Shown here: piece after piece, positions 32,127 to 40,748 of the stretch
Numbering within the stretch: the first letter of the stretch is position 1
Layout: the number at the start of each line of letters is the position of its first letter
DNA from: REEB509 sp049314555
Lineage (GTDB): Bacteria; Pseudomonadota; Alphaproteobacteria; Caulobacterales; Aquidulcibacteraceae
Reading direction: 5' to 3'
Length of the DNA stretch: 54,264 nt
NCBI GenBank assembly: GCA_049314555.1
Contig: JBMOEW010000021.1
Location: forward strand, 1 to 54,264
Translations under genes and position numbers: made by a program
The notes under the pieces: model-generated
The model's database searches: none
What the model was told of the DNA's origin: nothing
Seen by the model: the letters and a program-made list of their open reading frames with translations, nothing else

Positions 32127-33089
32127 ATGAAGTCTGTCTTGAAACGCTTGGCGCTTGTCGCCACCACCGCGATGGCCCTTGCGGTCACCGCCTGCGCTCA
32201 AACCCAGGCCATCGGGGAAACCACAGCGCCCAGCGCAGTAGCCCAAACCCCGAGCAGCGCCCGGCAAGCCCCAGACGGCGTTTCGCCAGCGCTTTGGGTT
32301 GTCCGTGACGCGGACTCCACGATTTATCTCTATGGGACCATCCACTTGCGCCGCGCGGGCGAAGACTGGGCCAATGAGCGCGTCCGCAACGCCCTGCGGT
32401 CCTCCGATGAGGTCTGGACCGAGCTCGAAATTCCCGAAACGCCAGACCCCGCCATGCAACAGTTGGTCATGCGCCTGGGCATTGCGCCAACCGGACAGGG
32501 CCTCTCCACCCACCTTACGCCCGAGCAGAACGCGCGCCTTGGCAAAGCCCTGGAAGGCCTTGGCATTCCCCCCGCCGCCTTCCAGCCCTTCCAGCCCTGG
32601 CTTGCCGCGATCACCATCAGCGTGACGCAAATGACGCAAGCCGGCTATGTTCCAAATGCCGGCGTAGACCAAGGCGTCGTTGCCGCGGCCCGCGCCGCAA
32701 ACCGCCGCCTGCGCTGGTTTGAAAGCGCCGAACAACAGCTGAGCTTCCTGGCCGGCCTTTCGATGCCCGTCCAAGTCCAACTGCTCAACGATACCGTGGA
32801 TGAAATCGACGAAGGCGTGACGCTGTTGGATCGCATGGACAGCGCCTGGAGCCGCGGCGACATGGCGGCCCTGGAGACCGACATGATCATAGAGATGCAG
32901 CAACGCTACCCAGAGCTCTATGACGCGCTGCTCACCCGTCGCAACGCCGCTTGGGTCGACACGTTGTCAACCGAACTTGCCGGCAGTGGCACAGATTTCG
33001 TGGCCGTCGGTGTTGGCCACCTGGTCGGCCCAGACAGCGTGATCGCCATGTTGGCCGCCCGCGGCATCACCGCAGAGCGCCTGCAGTAA
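32127..33089 (+). CDS. TraB/GumN family lipoprotein
   Basis: 320 residues with a signal peptide and lipobox VTAC. The mature part begins PALWVVRDADSTIYLYGTIHL, the GumN/TraB first motif, and ends with FVAVGVGHLVGPDSV, the second conserved motif with its histidine; both are thought to form a metal-dependent active site in this erythromycin-esterase-like/ChaN-like superfamily. The substrate is unknown. It is followed by a strong terminator. Confidence 0.85.
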   Translation: MKSVLKRLALVATTAMALAVTACAQTQAIGETTAPSAVAQTPSSARQAPDGVSPALWVVRDADSTIYLYGTIHLRRAGEDWANERVRNALRSSDEVWTELEIPETPDPAMQQLVMRLGIAPTGQGLSTHLTPEQNARLGKALEGLGIPPAAFQPFQPWLAAITISVTQMTQAGYVPNAGVDQGVVAAARAANRRLRWFESAEQQLSFLAGLSMPVQVQLLNDTVDEIDEGVTLLDRMDSAWSRGDMAALETDMIIEMQQRYPELYDALLTRRNAAWVDTLSTELAGSGTDFVAVGVGHLVGPDSVIAMLAARGITAERLQ

Positions 33090-33120
33090 TCCGCATCACC
33101 GGGCTTCAGTTCAACGCAAA

Positions 33121-33150
33121 AAAGGGGCTGGCGTGCGTGCCAGCCCCTTT
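33121..33150. terminator. Bidirectional intrinsic terminator
   Basis: AAAGGGGCTGGC (33121-33132), 6-base loop, GCCAGCCCCTTT (33139-33150): a perfect 12-bp stem with A- and T-rich ends between two convergent genes. It is well placed to stop transcription of both the GumN gene and the TIR-LysM gene. Confidence 0.85.
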
Positions 33151-33180
33151 GATGTTTTCAGCAGCACAACGCGCGCTCAA

Positions 33181-34752
33181 TTAGGCCGGGCAACTCCCGC
33201 CAGGCCCCGGCAGGATCAAGCGATCGCCAACGTACAGCAGGTCCCCGCCAAACAGCGGGGAAACGCCGCCAAGATTGCGCTGAACCAACATCGGATTGCA
33301 CTGCGCAATCGCGCGCCACGCGTAGGGGTCTCCGTAGCACTTGTTGGCCACCTGCCAGAGCACATCGCCGGGCTGGACGGTGTAGGTCGCAGCCCCGGTC
33401 AAAACACCACCAGGGCAAGGGCCGCTAGGGCCGGATGGGATGACGGTCAGGGATTGGGTTGCCGGCCGCGGCGTGGCTTGCGCAACCGTCCGCGGGGCAG
33501 GCGTGCGCTCAAGACTTGCACGTGCCACCGGGGCGGGCGGTGGCGAAGCGGTCACCACTGGCGCGCGTGGCGGTGGCGTAACGGTGGCCACCTGTGGCGC
33601 AGCCGCTGGCGCCTGAGCCGGGGGCGCAGCAACTGGCGGTGTGGGCGCAGGAGCCGAAGTCGATGATGGCGCAGCTGGGCCCGCCCGCGGCAAATTCCGT
33701 GGCAGATCCTGTGGCCATGCCCCAGAGGCAGAAGCGGCATCAGCGGTGGTGACTTCTTCCATGGGCGGGATCCGCGCCACGGAGGTTTCAGCTGGCCCGC
33801 GGCCAAAGATCTGGCCAGCACCAACGCCCAAAAACACGGCGATCAACGCAGCAAATGCAAACCCACCGATCGCATCAAATAGGCGGTCACCGAACCGCGC
33901 GCGCAGCAGGCCGTTGGTGGTTTGTGGTGCGATCCGTTCGTTGATCTGGCGTGGCGAAAGGCCGGCGCGCTCAAGCCCTGCAAGGGCGGCATACACTCCC
34001 TGCGGCAGCGCCGCTTCCCCAAACCGGCGCCAAACCAGAGGCTGCTGCTCGCGCGAGACCGCCGCATAAAGCCGGGCCACCGAGTCCGCCCGCTGACCGT
34101 TGGCCAGCAGGGCCCGGGCGGCATTCGCAAGGTCTGGGTTGGAGGCCTGCTCTAACGAGCGCACCGCCGCCACAAACCCCGCGCGGCGCTGCTCGATGGT
34201 TGGATCGCCGGGTGCCGCGCCAAAGCCAAACGGCAAGGTGTCGGCCAGCTGCTCTGGGGTGGAGGTCGCAACCGCAGGTGCAGCCTGAAGCCGCTCGGCA
34301 GCCCGGGCCCGGAAAGCCTGCGCTTCGGCTTGCTTTTCACGAACCGCCTGCACCAGCCGGTCAATTTCAGAGTCCGCCGGAGCCTCGCCGAAAAAGCCAA
34401 AGCGCGGTGCCAGGTCCTGTTCCAACAGGGTCGTGAACTCAGTGTCCGCCAGCGGCCCAGGCGTCGCCCGCGGTTCCAGCGAGATCGACAACAATTTGCC
34501 CTGGAAGTCTGCGATGGACGCTTCCGCGATAATCCATGGGCGTGCAGCCGCCTTATAAGAAAACAGCGCCACGACGGCGTGCGCCTGGTCCAACTCGTCG
34601 TAGAGTCGCGCGTGCCATCGATCCTGCGGCCGAAGACCCGCCCAAAGGGTCGGCGCGCGAAACACGCTCAGGCCGCGCGCTTTCAAAGCGCGTTCCAGCC
34701 GCGACGCAGCGACGCGATCAGCCAGTGCATGCGAAATAAAGACGTCCGCCAA
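33181..34752 (-). CDS. TIR domain-transmembrane-LysM protein
   Basis: 523 residues. Residues 1-125 form a TIR domain: DVFISHALADR, GLSVFRAPTLWAGL, AHAVVALFSYKAAARPW and the candidate catalytic Glu 77 in WIIAE. A helical linker runs to about 290, then a single membrane helix (294-314), a long Pro/Ala-rich stretch (320-450) and a LysM domain (about 456-515; TYTVQPGDVLWQVANKCYGD and YVGDRLILP). The predicted topology is a cytoplasmic TIR and a periplasmic LysM, which would bind peptidoglycan. A cell-wall-linked sensor is an inference; I know of no characterised protein with this order. Confidence 0.88.
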   Translation of the reverse strand: MADVFISHALADRVAASRLERALKARGLSVFRAPTLWAGLRPQDRWHARLYDELDQAHAVVALFSYKAAARPWIIAEASIADFQGKLLSISLEPRATPGPLADTEFTTLLEQDLAPRFGFFGEAPADSEIDRLVQAVREKQAEAQAFRARAAERLQAAPAVATSTPEQLADTLPFGFGAAPGDPTIEQRRAGFVAAVRSLEQASNPDLANAARALLANGQRADSVARLYAAVSREQQPLVWRRFGEAALPQGVYAALAGLERAGLSPRQINERIAPQTTNGLLRARFGDRLFDAIGGFAFAALIAVFLGVGAGQIFGRGPAETSVARIPPMEEVTTADAASASGAWPQDLPRNLPRAGPAAPSSTSAPAPTPPVAAPPAQAPAAAPQVATVTPPPRAPVVTASPPPAPVARASLERTPAPRTVAQATPRPATQSLTVIPSGPSGPCPGGVLTGAATYTVQPGDVLWQVANKCYGDPYAWRAIAQCNPMLVQRNLGGVSPLFGGDLLYVGDRLILPGPGGSCPA

Positions 34753-34852
34753 GGCCGTGCTCCCGGCATTACTTCAACCAAGTCAAAGTGGTTAACAGGT
34801 CGTGAGCAGATGGGGAAGGCGTTGCCGGGGGAGAGGGGCAAAGTGTTGCGGT

Positions 34853-35974
34853 TTAGGCACCCTTGCGCACAAACACCGTGCCGGCGGAGTAGCCTGCCCC
34901 GAACGAACAGATCAGACCCAAATCGCCCGCTTTCAAATCGGCGCTGTGGCGATGGAAGGCGATGATCGAGCCGGCCGAAGAGGTGTTGGCATAGGTGTCC
35001 AAAACGGTTGGGCTTTCGTCGGCGTTGGCTTCGCGCCCAAGCACCCGCTCAGCGATCAGCCGGTTCATATTGGCGTTGGCCTGGTGCAGCCACATCCGGC
35101 GCAGACCGCTCGGCTGCAAAGACAGCTCCCCCATGTGCGATAGGATCATCTCAGACACCATCGGCACGACTTCCTTAAACACCTTACGCCCCTCTTGCAC
35201 GAACAGCTTGTCGGGCGCGCCAATGCCTTCGGGCGCGGTGCGGTTCAAGAAACCAAAGTTGTTGCGGATGTTGTTGGAAAAGACGGTCTTGAGTTTGGTG
35301 CCGATGATCTCGAAACTGCCGGCAGGGGCAGTATCAGCCCGCTCCACCAGCACGGCGGTGGCCACATCGCCAAAGATGAAATGACTGTCCCGGTCGCGCC
35401 AATTGAGGTGGCCGGAACAAATTTCAGGGTTCACGACCAGCACCGCGCGCGCATGTCCTGCCCGCACGAAGTCCGCCGCGGTTTGGATGCCGAACGTGGC
35501 AGAAGAACACGCCACGTTGATGTCAAACGCGAACCCATCAACGCCCAACAGCTGTTGGATTTCGATCGCCATCGCCGGATAAGCGCGTTGCATGTTGGAA
35601 GCCGCACACAACACAGCATCCACATCGCGCGCTGATCGGCCGGCCCGCTCCAGGGCTTCCTGCGCCGCGCTGACGCCAATCTCGGCCATGATCGACGGTT
35701 GGTCGTTCGCCCGCTCCGGCACCCGCGGACACATCGAGGTGATGTCCAGCACACCGGCCTTGTCCACCACGTAGCGGGATTTAATGCCGGACGCCTTTTC
35801 GATGAACTCGACGCTGGAAGGCGTGAGCGCAGTCACCGTCCCCGCCGCGATCGTGCCGGCGTTTTCGGCGTTAAAGTGCGCAACGTACGCGTTGAAACTT
35901 TCAACCAACTCGGCGTTGGAAATCGATTGGGGGGGCGTATAGAGCCCCGTGCCGGAAATAGCGACAGCTGTCAC
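34853..35974 (-). CDS. Beta-ketoacyl-ACP synthase III-like (FabH family) protein
   Basis: 373 residues, a thiolase-fold condensing enzyme with the Cys-His-Asn triad in INVACSSATFG, LHQANANMN and YANTSSAG. It is longer than E. coli FabH because of an N-terminal insertion (ELVESFNAYVAHFNAENAGT) and so resembles FabH-like proteins such as DarB rather than the primary initiation enzyme. The GTG at 35974 with an AAAGGAAG box 7 bases upstream is preferred over an ATG 13 codons earlier that lacks one. Confidence 0.87.
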   Translation of the reverse strand: MTAVAISGTGLYTPPQSISNAELVESFNAYVAHFNAENAGTIAAGTVTALTPSSVEFIEKASGIKSRYVVDKAGVLDITSMCPRVPERANDQPSIMAEIGVSAAQEALERAGRSARDVDAVLCAASNMQRAYPAMAIEIQQLLGVDGFAFDINVACSSATFGIQTAADFVRAGHARAVLVVNPEICSGHLNWRDRDSHFIFGDVATAVLVERADTAPAGSFEIIGTKLKTVFSNNIRNNFGFLNRTAPEGIGAPDKLFVQEGRKVFKEVVPMVSEMILSHMGELSLQPSGLRRMWLHQANANMNRLIAERVLGREANADESPTVLDTYANTSSAGSIIAFHRHSADLKAGDLGLICSFGAGYSAGTVFVRKGA

Positions 35975-36047
35975 GGGCGCGCTTCCTTTTTCGTTGTGTG
36001 TGTTGCCCGTCATAGCCGCGCGATGTGCGCCCGTCGACCCGCAGCCT

Positions 36048-36647
36048 TCACATCCGGTTGGGCGGATCAGCGCTTGGAAATTCGTAGATCACGACAAGAT
36101 GGCCGTCAGGATCCAAAAATGCGCCTTCGATCCCGGTGCCCTGGGTTGGGCTGTTCAGGGGGCGCGGCGCAATCACCGTGAGCCCCATGCCGCGGGCACC
36201 CGCAAGAATGGCCTCAAACCGACCGTTGGCATTGATCACCACCGCCGCCGGCCGCGGTTGATCAGCCGCGTACAGCACAACCCCTGGGCCCTCGATCAGC
36301 GCCAGCGATCGCTGCTGCATCGGGCCGGAGTTCAAAGTGGCAAATCGGATCGGCCGCGATCGATCCAGCGCAAACACCTCATAGGAATAACTGTCGGTGC
36401 CCGATTGGGTCAGGCTGTTCAGCTGGAATCCCAAGAGGTCTCGATAGACCGTCAGCGATCGCTCCATGTTGGAGACCACCAACGCGGTGCGCTTCACGAG
36501 GGGCCCTTGATAGCCCCCGTCGTCGATGGCTTGTGCGACTTCCTCTGCCGCCCGCTGCAGGCCCTCGGTGGCGCTGCGATCGACGTCAATGCTGATGCAC
36601 CCTGACGCAAAAAGCGCAAGGACGAGGGCTGCTAAAGCTGCGCGCAT
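36048..36647 (-). CDS. Exported VOC/glyoxalase-fold lipoprotein
   Basis: 199 residues: signal peptide with lipobox ASGC, a helical segment (LQRAAEEVAQAIDDGG) and a vicinal-oxygen-chelate domain (RTALVVSNMERSLTVYRDLLGF ... FLDPDGHLVVIYEF). VOC enzymes are normally cytoplasmic; here the lipoprotein signal points to a periplasmic or outer-membrane location. An AGGAG box lies 7 bases before the ATG. Substrate unknown. Confidence 0.83.
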   Translation of the reverse strand: MRAALAALVLALFASGCISIDVDRSATEGLQRAAEEVAQAIDDGGYQGPLVKRTALVVSNMERSLTVYRDLLGFQLNSLTQSGTDSYSYEVFALDRSRPIRFATLNSGPMQQRSLALIEGPGVVLYAADQPRPAAVVINANGRFEAILAGARGMGLTVIAPRPLNSPTQGTGIEGAFLDPDGHLVVIYEFPSADPPNRM

Positions 36648-36701
36648 GAGCGATCTCCTGCCGAAACGAGCGCCTAATGGGCCCCCGCCGCAATCAATCC
36701 G

Positions 36702-37055
36702 TCAACCCGCCAGATGGGCCTTCACCGCAGCAATAACCGCCGGCATGCTCACTGGCCGTTGCAAAAAAGTGGCGTGCGCCATCCCGGCAGGCATTGGCGA
36801 GGGTGCCATGCCGCCCACCATCACGCACTTGAGTTGACCCTTTTGAGCCTGCGCCCGCGTCATCATTTCAATACCAGACATCACCGGCATCGACACATCC
36901 GTCAAAATGAGCTGGTAGTCCCCCTCAAGGATCATCCCGAGGCCCTCTTCGCCGTCGTGGGCGACATCCACCGCATAGCCCTCTTCCAAGAGCTTTGCCG
37001 CCATCGACTTGGCGACCGTCTCGTCATCTTCCACAATTAACAAGCGCGCGCTCAT
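36702..37055 (-). CDS. Atypical single-domain response regulator
   Basis: 117 residues. The receiver keeps the acidic residues (LLIVEDDE) and the phospho-acceptor Asp (LTDVSMPV), but the usual Thr/Ser after strand 4 is a glycine (CVMVGGM) and the usual Lys in the K-P motif is an arginine (LQRPVS). Phosphorylation chemistry and output switching are therefore probably altered. The start at 37055 has GGAG 6 bases upstream. No output domain or partner kinase is adjacent. Confidence 0.83.
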   Translation of the reverse strand: MSARLLIVEDDETVAKSMAAKLLEEGYAVDVAHDGEEGLGMILEGDYQLILTDVSMPVMSGIEMMTRAQAQKGQLKCVMVGGMAPSPMPAGMAHATFLQRPVSMPAVIAAVKAHLAG

Positions 37056-37122
37056 CGGCTTCTCCGGAGCAGTCCCCAAGTGCCCGAGCCATACCTGACT
37101 CGCGTCCAACCCGCGACCGCTT

Positions 37123-37695
37123 TCAGCTTTTGTTAAGCACCGCCCAGCGCGGGCAGCCGACCTCGTGATCGTTGACCATCCCCACCGCCTGCATGAAGGC
37201 ATAAACGATGGTTGGGCCAACGAACTTAAAGCCCCGCTGCTTCAGGTCTTTGGAAAGGGCCTGCGAAAGCGGCGTAGAGGTTGGCGCGTCGCGGTAATGC
37301 CGCCAGCGGTTTTGCACCGGGACCCCTTCCACAAACCCCCACAAATAAGCGCTGAAATCCTCGCCCCTCTCTTGCATGGCAAGATAGATCCGCGCGCCCG
37401 CGATCGCTGCCTCGATCTTGGCGCGGGACCGGATCACCCCGGGGTCTGCCAACAGGCGCGCCACATCAGCCTCGCCAAACCGCGCTAGCGCGGCAGCATC
37501 AAAATGCGCAAAGCCCGCGCGCAACGTTTCCCGTTTGCGAAGGATGGTGATCCAGGCAAGTCCGGCCTGAAACCCATCCAGGATCAGCTTTTCAAACAAC
37601 GCTTGGCTGTTGCGCTCGGGCACGCCCCATTCCACATCGTGGTAGGCGCAATACAGCGCATCATCGGCCGGCTGAACCCAACCGCATCGGCTCAC
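37123..37695 (-). CDS. tag: DNA-3-methyladenine glycosylase I
   Basis: Removes 3-methyladenine from DNA in base-excision repair. 190 residues with the zinc ligands of Tag in place: Cys4 in SRCGWV, a His in YHDVEWG, and DHEVGCP near the C-terminus. LILDGFQAGLAWITILRKRE and VGPTIVYAFMQAVGMVNDH are family blocks. The GTG start at 37695 puts the first zinc Cys at position 4, as in E. coli, and overlaps the upstream TGA (GTGA), so the gene is coupled to the PLDc_N gene. Confidence 0.94.
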   Translation of the reverse strand: MSRCGWVQPADDALYCAYHDVEWGVPERNSQALFEKLILDGFQAGLAWITILRKRETLRAGFAHFDAAALARFGEADVARLLADPGVIRSRAKIEAAIAGARIYLAMQERGEDFSAYLWGFVEGVPVQNRWRHYRDAPTSTPLSQALSKDLKQRGFKFVGPTIVYAFMQAVGMVNDHEVGCPRWAVLNKS

Positions 37696-37901
37696 AGAAG
37701 CGCCTTTTTTGTCGACCGCGGCCCGATCACCAGCCACCCCAGGAACCCAAGGTAGGGGATCAACAACACCGCCGCACACCACACCGCCTTCCAAAACGGG
37801 CTCGTGCGTTCGCTTTGCACGATGTTGAACACCGCCCAAAACCCAAGAATGAAGGCGATGAAAAACCCAAAGCCGATTGTTTCCCAACTCTGTCCAAACA
37901 T
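37692..37901 (-). CDS. PLDc_N-type small membrane protein
   Basis: 69 residues with two membrane helices; the second part (FWKAVWCAAVLLIPYLGFLGWLVIGPR) matches the N-terminal membrane domain of cardiolipin synthase-like proteins (PLDc_N), here standing alone without a phospholipase domain. Its start overlaps the ygfZ stop (TGATG) and its stop overlaps the tag start. Function unknown. Confidence 0.78.
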   Translation of the reverse strand: MFGQSWETIGFGFFIAFILGFWAVFNIVQSERTSPFWKAVWCAAVLLIPYLGFLGWLVIGPRSTKKALL

Positions 37902-38755
37902 CAGACGGTGTCCTTTTCTGCAGGAAGGATGAGCCAGGCCGGCGGATCCAGCCTGATGACTGTCTCGTCCGCCATCAGGGTTTGGCCGTTGTCCCGTGCT
38001 TCCAGCGCTCGATCAAGTCGCATCAGCGCCAGCGCGCGCCCCGCCTGTCTGAAGCGCACGCTGCCGAGCTCCACCCCATCGGCAGTTATCGGAGTCCCGT
38101 ACACAGGGACCGCGCCGTCGAACACAACCGGGCAGAACTTTTTGCGGGTGGTTGCGCGCCGCTTCATCCGGCTCACGTTTTCCTGGCCTACAAAACAGCC
38201 CTTCTGAAAATCGACGCCGTTGAGTTCTTCCAGCAAGGCTTCCAGCCCGAACACCTCTTCTGGCGCCGCGTCCTGACAAAGGTCCGGGATGCCAACCTCG
38301 AGCCGCAGCGACTCGTAAGGACCAAGATCGCCCTTGAACGCAGACCCGCCATCCATCAAGAACCGCCACCCGAGCGCCCCATCAGGCATTCGCGGGTCAA
38401 TGCCTGAAAACCGCGGCATGCTGCTCGGTTGGGCAATCCCAAGCCCCGCAACCACCGCAAGCCCCTCGCGCACGGCGATCTCCACCTGCGCCCGAAGCTT
38501 ATAGAGCGAAAGGCGTCGAACCAGGGCCGGGGCGAATACCTCCGCCACGTCCAACAAGAAAGCCGCTGTACCGCTGCGCCAGACGATCATGTCCGCACTG
38601 ACTTTGCCCTGCGGCGTGAGCAGGGCCCCATACACACACTGCCCGATCGCCATGCCCTCGACCGACTGGGTCAAAAGCCCCTGCAGAAAGTCCTCCGCAT
38701 CCGGGCCCTCAACATGCACGAGGCTTCGGGGCAGGGTGATCAAATTGGAACTCAT
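37901..38755 (-). CDS. ygfZ: YgfZ/GcvT-like folate-binding protein (Fe-S cluster repair/assembly)
   Basis: 284 residues with the family signature KGCFVGQE followed by NVSRMKRR, preceded by an acidic MLRLE-like segment (YESLRLEVGIPD). YgfZ proteins bind folate and help maintain or build certain Fe-S enzymes, including MiaB in E. coli. It is the first gene of a tightly overlapping unit with the PLDc_N and tag genes. Confidence 0.9.
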   Translation of the reverse strand: MSSNLITLPRSLVHVEGPDAEDFLQGLLTQSVEGMAIGQCVYGALLTPQGKVSADMIVWRSGTAAFLLDVAEVFAPALVRRLSLYKLRAQVEIAVREGLAVVAGLGIAQPSSMPRFSGIDPRMPDGALGWRFLMDGGSAFKGDLGPYESLRLEVGIPDLCQDAAPEEVFGLEALLEELNGVDFQKGCFVGQENVSRMKRRATTRKKFCPVVFDGAVPVYGTPITADGVELGSVRFRQAGRALALMRLDRALEARDNGQTLMADETVIRLDPPAWLILPAEKDTV

Positions 38756-38843
38756 GCCGCATCAAGTGGTACCACCGTCCGCCAAGAGCAAGGTGCCGCG
38801 TGCCCTTGCCCCGGCCCGTGGTGCCGCTTAAGCGGGGGAGGTC

Positions 38844-39815
38844 ATGGCAAACATCCTCTTCATTGGCCCCAACCGTATCGGCGATGCGGTCCTTTCAACG
38901 GCTGCGTTGGAGCATGTCCTGCAGGCACACCCCGGTGCTGCCGTCTCCATCGCGTGCGGGCCCTTGGCCGCACCCCTTTATCGCGCCACCCCGGGCCTGC
39001 GCGCCATTCACACGGTGGCCAAAACGCGCTCTCGCACCGGCGGCCATTGGCTGGCCCTGCTGCGGTCCCTGCGGGGTCAACGCTTCGATTTGGCGGTGGA
39101 CCTGCGCGGCACTCTCACCACGTTTTTCCTGCCTGTTCGCAACCGCATCATTCATCGCAAGTCCAACCTCCTGCGGCACAAGCTGGAAGAGCTGACCCAA
39201 ACCATGGGCGCACAAACCCGCCTGCGCCCGTGCCTGCATCTGGATCAAGACGCCCGCGACGCCGCCGATGCAGCCCTTGGCCCTGAGGCTGGCGATACCC
39301 TAGCCATCGGCCCCGGAGCGAACTTCATCGGCAAGCGCTGGCCCCCCGATCGCTTTGCAGCCCTCGCCCGTCGCCTGACCAGCCCCTCAGGCCCACTCCC
39401 CAACGCCCGCATCGTCATTCTTGGCGGCCCAGAAGACAACGCCATCGGCAAAGAGATCGAATACAGCCTGCGCAGCGATGGCCTGGCACCCCGCGACTTG
39501 GTGGGCCAGCTGGACCTGCTGGGGTGTGCGGCGGTCTTGAGCCGCGCCACCCTCTTTGTCGGCAACGACAGCGGCCTGATGCACATGGCGGCTGCCACAG
39601 GCGTTGCCACTTTGGGTCTGTTTGGCCCATCGGATGAGCGCGTTTATGGGCCCACCGGCCCCCGGGCCCGCGCCCTGCGCGGACGGGCCTACGATGAAAT
39701 CATGGCCGGCAAATACATGCCGAACGTAACGGTCTCTCTAATGGAGGACTTGAGCGTGGACGCAGTGGAAGAGGCATCCACCCACCTGTTGAGCGCGGGC
39801 GGATATGCCGAATAG
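38844..39815 (+). CDS. Glycosyltransferase family 9 (heptosyltransferase-like)
   Basis: 323 residues. The GT9 fold is shown by ILFIGPNRIGDAVLSTA at the N-terminus, FDLAVDLRGTLTTFF, IGPGANFIGKRWP and the donor-binding block GNDSGLMHMAAATGVATLGLFGPSDERVYGP. Such enzymes add heptose or other sugars to the lipopolysaccharide core at the inner membrane. A GGGGAGG box precedes the ATG. The acceptor is not known. Confidence 0.9.
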   Translation: MANILFIGPNRIGDAVLSTAALEHVLQAHPGAAVSIACGPLAAPLYRATPGLRAIHTVAKTRSRTGGHWLALLRSLRGQRFDLAVDLRGTLTTFFLPVRNRIIHRKSNLLRHKLEELTQTMGAQTRLRPCLHLDQDARDAADAALGPEAGDTLAIGPGANFIGKRWPPDRFAALARRLTSPSGPLPNARIVILGGPEDNAIGKEIEYSLRSDGLAPRDLVGQLDLLGCAAVLSRATLFVGNDSGLMHMAAATGVATLGLFGPSDERVYGPTGPRARALRGRAYDEIMAGKYMPNVTVSLMEDLSVDAVEEASTHLLSAGGYAE

Positions 39816-39919
39816 GCCACAGGCATCCGTAAGGGCCGATCAGTTAAGCGACGGAATCCAAAACTCCGAGCGTTGAACCTCTTGCAGACGGGACAACCCC
39901 AAGCCGGAGGAAAGTACCC

Positions 39920-40612
39920 ATGAAAACCACCACCGCCATCGCTGCCGCGCTGCTCTTGATCGGCGTTTCAAGCGTCGCGCAGGCTCAGCAGGTCCGCGAA
40001 CCAAGGCAAGCCCGCGAGTACAACCGCTCGGTGACTGTTCACAACCAAAACGGTCAGTCTTCCACCATAGACCAATCTCGCTCCCGCAGCGGCGACACGA
40101 CCGTGGGCAGCCGCATTCGGCGCAACAGCGAAGGCGAAACCGTTCGCAGCTCGCAAACCACCCGCACCCGCACCGGCGACAACACCTTCACGGCTGCGCG
40201 CACCGTGACCAACGAGGACGGCGAAACCCGCAGCGCCACCGGCCAGTTCGAAACCTCCCGAACCGAAAACGCGCGCACCGTCACCGGCACCGTCCAAAGC
40301 GATCGCGCCGGCGAAGTGGCCGTAAACCGCCAAACCACCCGCACCGAGACGGGCTATACCCGCAACGGCACGGCCACCTTCGAGGATGGCACCAGCGCAA
40401 CGCGCAACGTTGAAGTGGCCCGCAACGACAACGGCGCAACCCGCTCCAGCGACCAAACCTTCCGCAACGGTGCGACGCGCTCGGTCGATGCCGTGCGCAC
40501 CCGCACCGGTCAAGGCGAGGGCAACCTCACCCGCACGATCACCAACCAGCAAGGCGAAACCCGCACCACCACCGGCACCTACACCGTTGGTCCGCCGGCA
40601 CCGAAAAACTGA
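39920..40612 (+). CDS. Exported Thr/Arg/Gly-rich repetitive protein
   Basis: 230 residues with a signal peptide ending in SVAQAQ. The mature part is almost entirely imperfect repeats of about 30 residues in which a TRT-type strand, a G-D/N-x turn and an E-T-R strand recur (TRTRTGDNTFTAARTVTNEDG; TRTETGYTRNGTATFEDG; RTRTGQGEGNLTRTITNQQG). This suggests a beta-solenoid or hairpin-repeat surface protein. There are no cysteines in the mature part. GGAGG precedes the ATG by 9 bases. No known family was recognised. Confidence 0.75.
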   Translation: MKTTTAIAAALLLIGVSSVAQAQQVREPRQAREYNRSVTVHNQNGQSSTIDQSRSRSGDTTVGSRIRRNSEGETVRSSQTTRTRTGDNTFTAARTVTNEDGETRSATGQFETSRTENARTVTGTVQSDRAGEVAVNRQTTRTETGYTRNGTATFEDGTSATRNVEVARNDNGATRSSDQTFRNGATRSVDAVRTRTGQGEGNLTRTITNQQGETRTTTGTYTVGPPAPKN

Positions 40613-40631
40613 TCAAGACCCCAGCATACCT

Positions 40632-40672
40632 TGGCCCGGCCACCTGACCCCAAAGGCCGGGCCACTCATTTT
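40632..40672 (+). terminator. Intrinsic terminator after the repetitive exported protein
   Basis: TGGCCCGGCC (40632-40641), 13-base loop, GGCCGGGCCA (40655-40664), then CTCATTTT: a perfect 10-bp GC-rich stem followed by a T-rich tail, 19 bases after the stop codon. Confidence 0.8.
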
Positions 40673-40748
40673 GCCGGCCAAACCTTGGATTGCCCCTTGA
40701 CGCGCCTTGGCCTGTTGCGCCTTGTTCTGCGTGCCAAGGACAAGCTCA

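Noticed and set aside
39853..39874. GGAAT...CGTT resembling a general-stress sigma EcfG promoter
   Set aside because: The spacer is 13 bases, whereas the known class needs about 16-17, and the -35 box deviates from GGAAC.
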